From positions 1-64,000 of the forward strand of contig NZ_BAEI01000094.1 of the NCBI RefSeq assembly GCF_000241325.1: a DNA stretch of 64,000 nucleotides, in the 5' to 3' direction. The stretch is from Gordonia polyisoprenivorans NBRC 16320 = JCM 10675. GTDB lineage: Bacteria; Actinomycetota; Actinomycetes; Mycobacteriales; Mycobacteriaceae. This document shows positions 8,469-17,310 of this stretch, in pieces; positions within the stretch are counted from its first letter, which is position 1, and each line of letters starts with the position of its first letter. The notes beneath the pieces are model-generated. The model saw only the letters and a list, made by a program, of their open reading frames with translations. It did no database searches and was not told the origin of the DNA. A program made the position numbers and the translations under genes.

Positions 8469-9104
8469 ATGCGATCCTCCGGCCTGCGTGAGTCCAAGAA
8501 GGCGGCCACCCGCCTCGCCCTCGCAGAGACCGTCCTGACCCTGGCCACCCGCGACGGCATCGACGCGGTGACCATCGACGCCGTCGCCGCCGAGGTCGGG
8601 GTGTCGGTGCGTACCTTCCACAATTACTTCACCAGCAAAGAGGACGCCCTCATCGCGTTTGTCGGTGTTCTCCTCGACCGCATCGACAACGGCGTCCGGG
8701 CCCGCCCGCAGGGCGAATCACTCTGGGATTCCCTGAGATTCGCAATGACCGAGATCGCCACCGACTCCGACACCGACCCGGAGGCGCTGGTCACCCTGCT
8801 GCGCCTGTTCGACACCGAACCCGCACTGACCGCGCACTCCCGCAGCATCGATCTCGGCGCCTCGATCGACACCCGACTGTCGGAGATGATGGCTGCCCGC
8901 GGCGCCGACCCCGAGACCCTGCAGCCCCACCTTGCGTTCACCACCGCACTGTGTGCGGCGCGGACCGCGCTCGAATTCTGGTCGGCGCACCGCGACACGG
9001 GGCACCACTCCGCCCGCGAGATGCTCGACGCCGCTTTCGATCAGCTGGGAGCCGGCACGGCACAACAACTTCCGATCACATCCCCGAGCTTGTCCAACAA
9101 CTGA
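8469..9104 (+). CDS. TetR-family repressor of the adjacent MMPL transporter
   Basis: One-component repressor of about 211 residues. The N-terminal helix-turn-helix (IDAVAAEVGVSVRTFHNYFTSKEDALIAF, about 35-65) is canonical, and the C-terminal ligand domain is variable as usual. The ATG at 8469 is favoured; a GTG at 8460 is in frame. The stop is 13 nt before the MMPL start, so the two are co-transcribed. The nested palindrome just upstream is its likely operator. The ligand is probably a lipid or lipophilic drug that the MMPL protein exports. This is inferred from context. Confidence 0.88.
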   Translation: MRSSGLRESKKAATRLALAETVLTLATRDGIDAVTIDAVAAEVGVSVRTFHNYFTSKEDALIAFVGVLLDRIDNGVRARPQGESLWDSLRFAMTEIATDSDTDPEALVTLLRLFDTEPALTAHSRSIDLGASIDTRLSEMMAARGADPETLQPHLAFTTALCAARTALEFWSAHRDTGHHSAREMLDAAFDQLGAGTAQQLPITSPSLSNN

Positions 9105-9117
9105 GGAGTTTTGTTCC

Positions 9118-11463
9118 GTGGCAACATTCCTGTCCCGGGTGGGCCGCTGGGCCTACACCAACCGGTTCAAGACCATCGCAGTGTGGATCTTGGTGCTGAT
9201 CGCACTCGGTGTCGGCGCGGCGTTCCTGTCCAAACCCACCACCGAAAGTTTCTCGATCCCGGGCATTCCGTCCGAGCGGGCGCAGAACCTCATGGTCGAA
9301 CGCTTCCCGGACAAGCCGAAATTCGGTGACGACGTCAGCGTGACCTACGTGGTGGCCACGCCCAAGGGCGCATCGCTCACCGACCCGCGATACGCCGACG
9401 CGGTGCAGCGCATGCTCGACGAGCTCAAGACCGTCGAGAAGGTGAAGAACCCCGACAAGCTCATCAATCCACTGCAGGTCTACGGCACCCAGGCCAACCC
9501 CGGGCCCATCCGTCAGCAGCTGATCGCCTTCCAGGAGAAGACATTCGGCGCCACCCCCGAGGCCGCTGCGGCCACCGTGGCGGCCGGCGCCCCGGTCAAC
9601 GCCGACGCCACCGCCGTGCAGTTCGGGGCGGGGTTCGATGTCTCGGCCGCCGCGGATGTCACCTCGTCGATGCACGACGCGATGGACAAGGTCGCCCAGA
9701 CCGGCCGCGACGCCGGCCTGACCGTCGAGATGAAGGGCACCGCCACAAGCGGATTCAAGCTCAGTGAAACCTCGGAGATCATCGGTATCGGGATCGGCGC
9801 GATCATCCTGATCCTGACCTTCGCCTCCCTGGTCGCCTGGGGTATGCCGATTCTGACCGCGATCATCGGTGTCGCCGTGGGCATGCTCGGCGTATCCATC
9901 GCCACCGGCTTCTTCGACCTGAGCCAGGAAACCCCGGTGCTCGCGACGATGATCGGCCTGGCCGTCGGAATCGACTACGCCCTGTTCATCGTCTCGCGCT
10001 ACCGGCATGAGATACACAAGTCGGCAGATCGTGCCGAGGCCGCCGGACGCGCGGTGGGCACCGCCGGCTCGGCGGTGGTCTTCGCCGGGTCGACGGTGGT
10101 GATCGCGCTCGCCGCGCTCGCCGTGGTCAACATCCCGTTCCTCACCGCGATGGGCATCGCCGCCGCGGGCACCGTCATCGTGGCCGTGCTGGTGGCGTTG
10201 ACGCTGCTACCCGCGATCCTGGGACTGTTCGGCAGCAAGGCCTTTGCCGGCCGCCTGCGTTTCCTCAATGCCCCCGACGTCACCGGCGAGGAGTCGGTGC
10301 GCGTGCACAACGGGCAGCGCTACGTGCGGCGGGTGGTGGATCATCCGCGCGTGATCACCGGTGTCATCGTCGTGCTGCTGATCCTGCTGGCCTTACCGCT
10401 GGTGGGACTCAAACTGGCGTTGCCCAACGACGGCACCTCGGACCCCTCGACCACCCAGCGACAGGCCTACGACCTCGTCGCCGACGAGTACGGACCCGGC
10501 TACAACGGCCCGCTCGTCCTCGTGGTCGACGGACGCGGCGTCACCGGTGAACCCGAACGCGTGCAGGCCTTCGATCGCCTCGTCGATCAGGTGCGCTCCA
10601 CCAACGGTGTGGCACACGCATGGATCGCCGCCGACGGCATCAACAAGGCCGGCGACACCGTCGAGATCTCCGTGATCCCCTCCAGCGCAGCCGATTCGGA
10701 CCAGACGCACGATCTGGTGACCCACCTGCGCGACATGGAGTCCGGTGTCGAGAAACGTACCGGACTGACCTACGGGGTGACCGGGCAGACGGCGATCGAA
10801 CTCGACGTCTCCGACCGGTTGTCGAGTTCACTGATCCCCTACGTGCTGATCGTGGTCGGTCTGGCCTTCCTGATCCTGATCGTGGTGTTCCGCTCGATCC
10901 TGGTGCCGCTGGTCGCCGCACTCGGGTTCCTGCTGTCGGTCGCGGCCACCTTCGGTGTCACCGTCGCGCTGTTCACCGACGGCTGGGGCGGCATCGTCAG
11001 CAATCCGCAGCCGCTGGTGAGCTTCTTGCCCATCATGTTGGTGGGAATCGTGTTCGGCTTGGCGATGGACTATCAGGTGTTCCTGGTGACGCGCATGCGG
11101 GAGGCCTACGTACACGGCGCCGACGCGAAGCAGGCGGTCGTCGTCGGCTACCGGCACAGCGCGCGCGTGGTGGCCGCGGCCGCCGCCATCATGATCTCGG
11201 TGTTCGCCGCATTCATGTTGCAGGACATGCAGTTCATCAAGGTGATGGGCTTCGCACTCGCCATCGCCGTGGTCTTCGACGCGTTCATCATCCGCATGAC
11301 GCTGATGCCCGCCGTACTCACGCTGCTCGGCGACAAGGCGTGGTGGCTGCCGCGCTGGCTCGACCGCATCCTGCCCAACATCGACATCGAGGGCGAACAA
11401 CTCGGTGCCGGCACGGCACCCGATGACGAGCCCGAACGCGAACCCGTCAGCACCTCACGCTGA
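9118..11463 (+). CDS. MMPL-family RND transporter
   Basis: Inner-membrane RND transporter of 781 residues with 12 predicted TM helices in two repeats. Each repeat has TM1, a large periplasmic domain, then five helices. The TM4-type motif appears as GLAVGIDYALFIVSRYRHE in the first half and GLAMDYQVFLVTRMRE in the second, with the Asp residues used for proton relay. The family moves lipids, siderophores or drugs across the membrane in Mycobacteriales. The GTG at 9118 is chosen: GGAG lies 9 nt upstream, and the signal-like N-terminus MATFLSRVGRWAYTNRFK starts there. It follows its TetR regulator and ends 9 nt inside the convergent gene. Confidence 0.9.
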   Translation: MATFLSRVGRWAYTNRFKTIAVWILVLIALGVGAAFLSKPTTESFSIPGIPSERAQNLMVERFPDKPKFGDDVSVTYVVATPKGASLTDPRYADAVQRMLDELKTVEKVKNPDKLINPLQVYGTQANPGPIRQQLIAFQEKTFGATPEAAAATVAAGAPVNADATAVQFGAGFDVSAAADVTSSMHDAMDKVAQTGRDAGLTVEMKGTATSGFKLSETSEIIGIGIGAIILILTFASLVAWGMPILTAIIGVAVGMLGVSIATGFFDLSQETPVLATMIGLAVGIDYALFIVSRYRHEIHKSADRAEAAGRAVGTAGSAVVFAGSTVVIALAALAVVNIPFLTAMGIAAAGTVIVAVLVALTLLPAILGLFGSKAFAGRLRFLNAPDVTGEESVRVHNGQRYVRRVVDHPRVITGVIVVLLILLALPLVGLKLALPNDGTSDPSTTQRQAYDLVADEYGPGYNGPLVLVVDGRGVTGEPERVQAFDRLVDQVRSTNGVAHAWIAADGINKAGDTVEISVIPSSAADSDQTHDLVTHLRDMESGVEKRTGLTYGVTGQTAIELDVSDRLSSSLIPYVLIVVGLAFLILIVVFRSILVPLVAALGFLLSVAATFGVTVALFTDGWGGIVSNPQPLVSFLPIMLVGIVFGLAMDYQVFLVTRMREAYVHGADAKQAVVVGYRHSARVVAAAAAIMISVFAAFMLQDMQFIKVMGFALAIAVVFDAFIIRMTLMPAVLTLLGDKAWWLPRWLDRILPNIDIEGEQLGAGTAPDDEPEREPVSTSR

Positions 11464-11904
11464 ATCCTCCGCCGACGGCAACCCGCCGAGCACCGCGGCG
11501 TCGGCGCCACGCGAGATCAACTCCGCTCGCGTGGCGTCGAGCCATTGCCGGGCCCACCGTCGGTCGACCGATCCGAGTGCGTCGTACTGTTCCTGCCATG
11601 CCGCACGCCGGAAGTCCGGCGTACCCGGCTCGTGGAGCCGGTGGGCCCGCATCTCGGCGATCTGCTCGGCGACGATCCGCACGAACTCCTCACGATCGGT
11701 GGCCACCCGATCGGAAATGACCTGTCCCCGTTCCCGGCTCATCAGATGCCAGGAGCCGTCCGGCGCCTGCCAGCAGGACGGGAAGCCATCGTCGCGCACG
11801 AATCCGAGTTCCGGCACATCACCGGGCCGGGCGTCCATCCGGCGCGCGAGGTCTTCGATGCGTGCGCGCGTCTCGTCGTCGAGCAGGTTCGGCGGTCGGG
11901 TCAC
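11455..11904 (-). CDS. Probable immunity protein for the TNT-domain toxin
   Basis: Cytosolic, acidic protein of about 149 residues with no signal peptide. The GTG start (TRPPNLLDDETRARIE) begins 2 nt after the toxin stop; an ATG at 11949 would overlap the toxin end. Regular charged helices and the segment DGFPSCWQAPDGSWHLMSRERG give it a compact appearance. I do not recognise a named family with certainty. Its position directly behind an exported TNT-domain gene matches the toxin-then-immunity order of Mycobacterium tuberculosis cpnT-ift. Its length is near that of IFT as I remember it (about 170 residues). Function as an NADase inhibitor is inferred from context. Confidence 0.6.
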   Translation of the reverse strand: MTRPPNLLDDETRARIEDLARRMDARPGDVPELGFVRDDGFPSCWQAPDGSWHLMSRERGQVISDRVATDREEFVRIVAEQIAEMRAHRLHEPGTPDFRRAAWQEQYDALGSVDRRWARQWLDATRAELISRGADAAVLGGLPSAEDSA

Positions 11905-11906
11905 CG

Positions 11907-12611
11907 CTACTGCGGTCCCGGAAAGGTCTGTTGCAGGTAGCCCGCGCATCGCAGCCAGAAGACGTTCACCGTCGCTCCGCACTCCTCGTCCTTCGGTGTG
12001 ACCACCAGCAGGTCGGCCACCACCTCGTATTGCAGGCCGAGGCTGGGCTGCTCGAATACCGGGGCGATCTTGCCGCTGTAGACCTTCATGGGCTTGAGCA
12101 CCGTGTAGTCGTGGTAGTTGCACGATTCGGGGTAGTCGCCAACCAGGTTCACCGGGGGCAGGCCACGCTTGGCGTAAGGTGTCCCCTCGGGCGCCAAGAA
12201 GTTGCCGTACTCGCTGCCATAGCGGTCGATTCGCGTTCCGGGCGACAGGGTGAACTCACTCTTGATCGGATTGCCGTTGCCGTCGAGCACGTAGCCCTGC
12301 TTGTCGGGCCAGTTCCAGGTGTTCTTTTCGACATTCCACCACTTCTCCAGGAAAGATGTGGCGTTGAGCTTTCCGAATCGGTGGTAACCGACCAATTGCG
12401 GACCCACCGGAGCCTTGTTCGACAGCGTTTCGGGTCCGAGTCGCTTGTCTCCGTTGAACAGTTCTTTCGAGCAGCCGTGCGTGATCCCCGGAATATCCCA
12501 GCCGGATGACCCGAGATCGAGTGAACCAGGTGCGGCAGAAGCAATTCCGCCTCCGGAAAGCACCAGGGCCACAGCAAAGAAAGCGGACAGAACGAGCCTG
12601 CGATACACCAT
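11907..12611 (-). CDS. Secreted TNT-domain protein, probable NAD+ glycohydrolase toxin
   Basis: Predicted secreted protein of 234 residues. A Sec signal (MVYRRLVLSAFFAVALVLSG, cleavage near ASA-27) precedes a short segment with GDKRLGPETL (54-63), then a TNT domain from about WPDKQGY (101). The domain shows TRIDRYGSEYGNFLAPEGTP (126-145), RGLPP (149-153) and PVFEQPSLGLQYEV (184-197). Arg130 and Gln194 fall where characterised TNT or fungal NADases have catalytic residues, as far as I recall. Four cysteines (47, 164, 211, 222) could form two disulphides, fitting an extracellular fold. It should hydrolyse NAD(P)+. Unlike CpnT it has no large channel domain. The ATG at 12611 has AAAGG upstream. 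Confidence 0.78.
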   Translation of the reverse strand: MVYRRLVLSAFFAVALVLSGGGIASAAPGSLDLGSSGWDIPGITHGCSKELFNGDKRLGPETLSNKAPVGPQLVGYHRFGKLNATSFLEKWWNVEKNTWNWPDKQGYVLDGNGNPIKSEFTLSPGTRIDRYGSEYGNFLAPEGTPYAKRGLPPVNLVGDYPESCNYHDYTVLKPMKVYSGKIAPVFEQPSLGLQYEVVADLLVVTPKDEECGATVNVFWLRCAGYLQQTFPGPQ

Positions 12612-12737
12612 TCCCGCGCCTTTCGAGAAAGCGCCCGTCACCGTAACGAGCTGCGAAGATCCTAACCGGATGTCAGGATCTTCACAGCACAAGGACAGAA
12701 TGCGACCTCGGCCGAGGCGAAATACCCCCGAACCGAC

Positions 12738-13058
12738 TCAGTCGACTTTCATCTCCCCCAGTTCCGACCACTCATCCTGATCGACGGTGGTGTTGATGAT
12801 CTTCGGGGTCTCGGCGAGGTACGCCGGCAACTCGGCGGTGGCCTTCGCGAAGTGATCGCTGTTGACGTGGGCTCCCGCGGCGTCGTCGTCGAAGGCCTCG
12901 ATGAGGACGTAGGCGTTCGGGTCGTCGATGCTGCGCGACCACTCGAACCAGCGATTGCCCGGTTCGGAGCGCGTGGCCTCGGTGAATTCCTTGCTCAGCG
13001 ACGGCCAGGAGTCGGCGTATTCGGGCTTGATCTTCCAGGTGGCGACGATATGGATCAT
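12738..13058 (-). CDS. Antibiotic biosynthesis monooxygenase (ABM/YgiN-like) domain protein
   Basis: Single-domain ferredoxin-like alpha/beta barrel protein of 106 residues, the usual ABM size. The pattern MIHIVATWKIKPEYADSW, EPGNRWFEWSRSIDDPNAYVLIEAF and AHVNSDHF is typical, including the HxxSxHF-like segment that lines the pocket in quinol monooxygenases. It probably acts on a quinol or small aromatic, or only binds one. It is monocistronic, 158 bp from the divergent aldehyde dehydrogenase. The substrate is unknown. Confidence 0.75.
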   Translation of the reverse strand: MIHIVATWKIKPEYADSWPSLSKEFTEATRSEPGNRWFEWSRSIDDPNAYVLIEAFDDDAAGAHVNSDHFAKATAELPAYLAETPKIINTTVDQDEWSELGEMKVD

Positions 13059-13216
13059 GAGGATCAGCCTAGGGCGCCAACCGGCCGTTCGGTGCGTCGA
13101 TCCGTCTCGTTCTGAGACAGTTCACCTGCGCTTACCGACCGCTAGCTCGGGCGCCGTCCGGGAGGGATACTGTGGGGTGGAACACACACGGGCATCAGCC
13201 CCGAGACGGAGGACAC

Positions 13217-14644
13217 ATGCGCGAGATCACCAAGTTCTACATCGATGGCCAGTGGGTCGAGCCGACCGAGCTGAATCTCATCGACGTGATCAACCCGGCC
13301 ACCGAGAAGTCGGCGGGTCAGGTCGCACTCGGCACGGCCGCCGACGTCGATGCCGCCGTCGCTGCGGCGAAGCGGGCCTTCACCACCTGGGGCGTCACCT
13401 CCGTCGAGGAGCGCACCGCCGTACTCAACGCCATCGTCGCCGAGTATCAGAAGCGCATGGACGATCTGGCCGCGGCGGTCACCGAGGAGATGGGCGCTCC
13501 GGCCGGGTTGTCGAAGGCTGCTCAGGTACCGATCGGGCTGGGTCACCTCATGACCGCCGCGGCGACCCTGCCCACCTATTCGTTCGGTGAGGACCGCGGC
13601 AGCCACCGCATCGTCAAGGAACCGGTCGGCGTGTGCGGATTCATCACTCCGTGGAACTGGCCGCTCAACCAGGTGATGTGCAAGCTGGCCCCGGCCCTGG
13701 CCACCGGCTGCACCGTCGTGCTCAAGCCGTCGGAGATCGCGCCGTTCAGCGCGGCCATCGTGGCCGAGATCATGGACGCCGCAGGCGTTCCCGCCGGTGT
13801 GTTCAATCTCGTCAACGGTGACGGGCCGGGGGTCGGTGTCGCATTGTCGTCGCACCCCGACGTCGACATGATCTCCTTCACCGGTTCCACCCGGGCGGGC
13901 ATCGAGGTCGCCAAGAACGCGGCCCCGTCGGTCAAGCGCGTGGCGCAGGAACTCGGCGGCAAGAGCCCCAACATCATCCTCGACGACGAGGACTTCGCGA
14001 AGAACGTCGCCGGCGGCATCGCGACGATGATGCTCAACTCGGGACAGTCCTGTAATGCGCCGAGCCGCATGCTCGTTCCCAACTCGCGGCTCGACGAGGT
14101 CGCCGAGATCGCCAAGGCCACCGGTGCCGACCTGACCGTCGGTGATCCCAACAGCAGCGTCCGGCTGGGCCCGGTGGTCTCCGAGGCCCAGTTCGACAAG
14201 ATCCAGGGTCTCATCGAGCGCGCGATCGACGAGGGCGCCAACGCCGTCATCGGCGGGGCGGGTCGACCGGACGGTCTGGAGACGGGCTTCTATGTCAAGC
14301 CGACCGTGTTCACCAACGTCACCAACGACATGGAGATCGCCCGCACCGAGGTCTTCGGACCGGTGCTGGTGGTGATCGGTTACGACTCGATCGACGAGGC
14401 CATCAAAATCGCCAACGACACCGAGTACGGCCTCGCCGGCTACGTGTCCGGCAAGGACCTCGACGAGGTGCGTCGTATCGGCGGGGCGATCCGAGCCGGA
14501 TCGATCTCGCTCAACGGCGCGCAGGTCGACCCGGCCGCCCCGTTCGGCGGCTACAAGAAGAGCGGCAACGGCCGCGAGTGGGGCGGCGACTACGGCTTCG
14601 AGGACTTCCTCGAGGTCAAGTCGCTGCTGGGCTACAGCGCCTGA
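13217..14644 (+). CDS. NAD(P)+-dependent aldehyde dehydrogenase
   Basis: Oxidises an aldehyde to the acid in the cytosol. The protein is about 475 residues, a normal ALDH length. It has the cofactor loop TPWNWPLNQ, catalytic Glu in AQELGGKSPN, and nucleophilic Cys in NSGQSCNAPSR. The ATG at 13217 is supported by GGAGG 4 nt before the start region and by the conserved REITKFYIDGQWVEP opening. It is followed by a CFA synthase gene 159 bp away, so co-transcription is uncertain. The substrate cannot be told from sequence. Confidence 0.9.
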   Translation: MREITKFYIDGQWVEPTELNLIDVINPATEKSAGQVALGTAADVDAAVAAAKRAFTTWGVTSVEERTAVLNAIVAEYQKRMDDLAAAVTEEMGAPAGLSKAAQVPIGLGHLMTAAATLPTYSFGEDRGSHRIVKEPVGVCGFITPWNWPLNQVMCKLAPALATGCTVVLKPSEIAPFSAAIVAEIMDAAGVPAGVFNLVNGDGPGVGVALSSHPDVDMISFTGSTRAGIEVAKNAAPSVKRVAQELGGKSPNIILDDEDFAKNVAGGIATMMLNSGQSCNAPSRMLVPNSRLDEVAEIAKATGADLTVGDPNSSVRLGPVVSEAQFDKIQGLIERAIDEGANAVIGGAGRPDGLETGFYVKPTVFTNVTNDMEIARTEVFGPVLVVIGYDSIDEAIKIANDTEYGLAGYVSGKDLDEVRRIGGAIRAGSISLNGAQVDPAAPFGGYKKSGNGREWGGDYGFEDFLEVKSLLGYSA

Positions 14645-14803
14645 CCCATCGGGCACAGCGTCGCATGGCGGCGCCTCGGGTACCGCCGACAGCGCTCGCC
14701 ATCTCGGGGGGCGCCGTCGGCGGACAACTGCGGCCCGTAACGACCCATCCGCTCCGCGGCGGGCGGCGAACAACGGGTGACCGACCCCATCCGAGGAGGC
14801 CCC

Positions 14804-16054
14804 ATGACCGTCGCCGCATCGCTGGCACGCGTGATCGAAGACCGGATCGGCGGCGACCTGCCGATACATCTGACCGCGTGGGACGGCAGCACCGCCGGCC
14901 CCGACGACGCACCCCACGTCGTCCTCTACAGCCGGGATGCGTTGCGGCGCATGCTGTGGCATCCGGGCGAACTCGGTGCGGCGCAGGCCTATGTGACCGG
15001 CGAACTCGACGTCTCCGGCGACCTCGACGAGGCGCTGACCCACCTGTGGGCGGCGGTCACCGAGCGCGGTCTCGGGCCGATCCGTCCGACACCCCGTCTG
15101 CTGTTCGACCTCGCCCGACTCGCCGTCACCCACCGGCTTCTCGGCCTGCCGTTGGCCCCGCCCGCAACGCAGGCGCGGGTGCGCGGGCGACTGCATTCGC
15201 GTGCCCGGGACCGGGCCGCGATCAGCCATCACTACGACCTGTCGAACGACTTCTACGCGTTGCTCCTCGACGAGCACATGGCGTATTCGAGCGCGTTGTG
15301 GACCTCCGACGATCCCGGATACTCGCTGGCCGATGCACAAGCCGACAAGCTGGATCGGGTGTGCCGCAACGTCGGGCTGGACCAGCTCGAGCCGGGAGCC
15401 CGCCTCCTCGACATCGGATGCGGGTGGGGTTCGCTGTCGCTGTATGCAGCCCAGCACTATGGCACTCGCGTCGTCGGTGTGACGATCGCCGCCGAGCAGA
15501 AACAGTTCATCGACGCCCGGATCGCCGAACGCGGCCTCGGCGACCTGGTGGAGATCCGCGTGCAGGACTACCGCGAGATCCCCGACACCGGCTTCGATGC
15601 CGTCGCCTCGATCGAGATGGGCGAACATGTGGGGCAACGCAACTACCCCACGTACGCGAAAGTGTTGCACGACAAGGTGATCCCCGGCGGCGGCGTGTGC
15701 ATCCAGCAGATGTCGCGACGCGCCGGACACCATCCCGGTGGTGGCCCGTTCATCGAGTCGTTCATCGCCCCCGACATGTACATGCGTCCGGTCTCGCAGA
15801 CGGTCGGCATGCTCGCCGACGCCGGGCTGCACGTCACCGACATCCGGCACATGGGCCAGGACTACGTGCGCACCGTCGACGCGTGGTACGAGACGTTCGA
15901 GAAGAACCAGGCCGCCGTCATCGACCTCGTCGGCGAGGAGATGGCGCGGGTGTGGCGGCTCTACCTCGTCGGCGGGCGCATGGCCTTCCGCGACGGCCGC
16001 ATGGACGTCGAGCAGATCACGATGCGCCGACCCGCTGGGCCAGCCAACGCGTGA
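14804..16054 (+). CDS. Cyclopropane-fatty-acyl-phospholipid synthase family methyltransferase
   Basis: SAM-dependent enzyme that adds a methylene or methyl group to unsaturated acyl chains of membrane lipids, about 416 residues. An N-terminal SCP2-like lipid-binding part (1-120) is followed by the CFA catalytic domain: ISHHYDLSNDFYALLLDEHM, SAM motif LLDIGCGWGSLSLYAA near 200, and EMGEHVGQRNYPTY. The length is that of true CFA synthases, longer than the ~290-residue mycolic-acid cyclopropane synthases. GAGGAG precedes the ATG. It overlaps the convergent lipase gene by 38 bp. Confidence 0.88.
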   Translation: MTVAASLARVIEDRIGGDLPIHLTAWDGSTAGPDDAPHVVLYSRDALRRMLWHPGELGAAQAYVTGELDVSGDLDEALTHLWAAVTERGLGPIRPTPRLLFDLARLAVTHRLLGLPLAPPATQARVRGRLHSRARDRAAISHHYDLSNDFYALLLDEHMAYSSALWTSDDPGYSLADAQADKLDRVCRNVGLDQLEPGARLLDIGCGWGSLSLYAAQHYGTRVVGVTIAAEQKQFIDARIAERGLGDLVEIRVQDYREIPDTGFDAVASIEMGEHVGQRNYPTYAKVLHDKVIPGGGVCIQQMSRRAGHHPGGGPFIESFIAPDMYMRPVSQTVGMLADAGLHVTDIRHMGQDYVRTVDAWYETFEKNQAAVIDLVGEEMARVWRLYLVGGRMAFRDGRMDVEQITMRRPAGPANA

Positions 16055-16865
16055 GAGTGCCGATCACCTCGTCCTTTTCGGGCTCGTTGAAGATCTCGTG
16101 ACGCAACCCGTCCCAGATGATCAACGTCTTGTCGGTCGACGACGCCAACTCGTCGACGAGCCGGCTGCCGTCGGGGTTGGTGAGCGTGTCCTCGCTGCCG
16201 TGCATCACCAGCACCGGCATCCGCAGCGAGGGCAGCCGCGCGGGAAACGACTGCATGGTCGAGACCATCTCGGCTCCGAGACGGGCGGGAATCTTGCCGC
16301 GGTGCACCAGCGGGTCGGACTCGTAGTCGGCGACCACCGCCGGATCACGGCTGATGCTGCCCGAGTCCAGGGCCAGGGTCGGCAAGGTGGGAGCGATCTT
16401 GCCCACCAGCTTCGACACCGCGATCAACGGACCGGGCAGATCGTCGCCCGGCATGATCGCCGCCCCGGACAACACCAGTCCGGCAAGGGCTTCGGGGTGA
16501 TCGAGCGCGTAGTCCAAGGCGATACACCCGCCCATGCTGTGACCGATCAAGAAGGTCGGCACGCCGTCGATCGCCGTCTCGGAGATCACCCGGGCGAGGT
16601 CGTCGGTGTACTGGCTGAACCGGGTGATGCGCATCCGCGCCCCACCGGATCGCCCGTGACCGAGGTGATCGGGAACGGCGACGAGATACCCGGCCCCAGT
16701 GAGTGCATCGACGACGTGCCGGTAGCGGCGGCCGTGCTCACCCATCCCGTGTGCGATGACAACCAGGGCACGCGGCTCACCTGCAGCCGGCCGGTACAGG
16801 TCGTAGACGATCGTCTCGCCGTGCGCCCCGCGGAACTGCCGTTCTTCGGCTGCCGACATGGTCAC
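16017..16865 (-). CDS. Alpha/beta hydrolase, monoacylglycerol-lipase-like
   Basis: Serine hydrolase of about 282 residues resembling bacterial monoacylglycerol lipases and lysophospholipases. The N-terminus has the VIAHGMGEHGRRY oxyanion-hole region. The nucleophile is in GHSMGG, and the catalytic acid and His fit MHGSEDTLTNPDG and WDGLRHEIFNEPE near the C-terminus. The GTG start overlaps the upstream stop (GTGA); an ATG two codons later is equally possible. It is co-transcribed with a small coiled-coil gene. It probably releases glycerol or fatty acids from monoacylglycerols. Confidence 0.85.
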   Translation of the reverse strand: MTMSAAEERQFRGAHGETIVYDLYRPAAGEPRALVVIAHGMGEHGRRYRHVVDALTGAGYLVAVPDHLGHGRSGGARMRITRFSQYTDDLARVISETAIDGVPTFLIGHSMGGCIALDYALDHPEALAGLVLSGAAIMPGDDLPGPLIAVSKLVGKIAPTLPTLALDSGSISRDPAVVADYESDPLVHRGKIPARLGAEMVSTMQSFPARLPSLRMPVLVMHGSEDTLTNPDGSRLVDELASSTDKTLIIWDGLRHEIFNEPEKDEVIGTLTRWLAQRVGAS

Positions 16866-17253
16866 CCCAGCCCGATCCGCGACATCACGCTGCGTCCGGC
16901 CGATTCGATCGCGCCGAGCGGCTTCAGCGCCGTCTCACCCACCGCGACAAGCACTTCCACCCTGCCGACGACCTTCTCCAGACGGGCGACGACGTCGGCC
17001 ATCCGATCCACGGTCGCATCGACCATGTTCAGGGTCGTACTCAGCTGACCCAGCGTGGAGTTGAGCGATTCGATCGTGCCGTCCAGGTCGGACAGCGTGC
17101 GGTCGAAGCCGTCGAGCGCCGAGCCCAGGTCGGTCAAGATCGTGTCGACCTGCTCGACGGTCACATCCGCATTGAGCGCGGCCTGCGCCAGCTTCCGGAT
17201 TCGCTGACGCTCACCGGGACGCGCCCCCACCCCATGCACACCTTTGTCTGCCA
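16862..17253 (-). CDS. Hypothetical helical/coiled-coil protein
   Basis: Protein of about 130 residues starting MADKGVHGVGARPG. A basic N-terminal stretch (RQRIRKLAQ) is followed by one long heptad-rich helix with repeated motifs such as LGSALDGFDRTLSDLDGTIE and LNSTLGQLSTTLNMVDATVD, then VARLEKVVGRVEV. This suggests an oligomeric coiled coil. The C-terminus is mildly amphipathic. No enzyme motif is visible. Its stop overlaps the lipase start (GTGA). Function unknown; it may be a membrane- or envelope-associated scaffold. Confidence 0.65.
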
Positions 17254-17310
17254 TGGCGTCATTATCGCTGTTCGCGCGAGGTACAGGGGGCAAATACGGG
17301 CACCCGCAGC

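Noticed and set aside
13142..15850. Very long open frame (about 900 codons) on the minus strand
   Set aside because: Antisense to the aldehyde dehydrogenase and CFA synthase genes. Composition is His/Gly/Arg/Asp-rich with no domain, a normal shadow of high-GC coding DNA.
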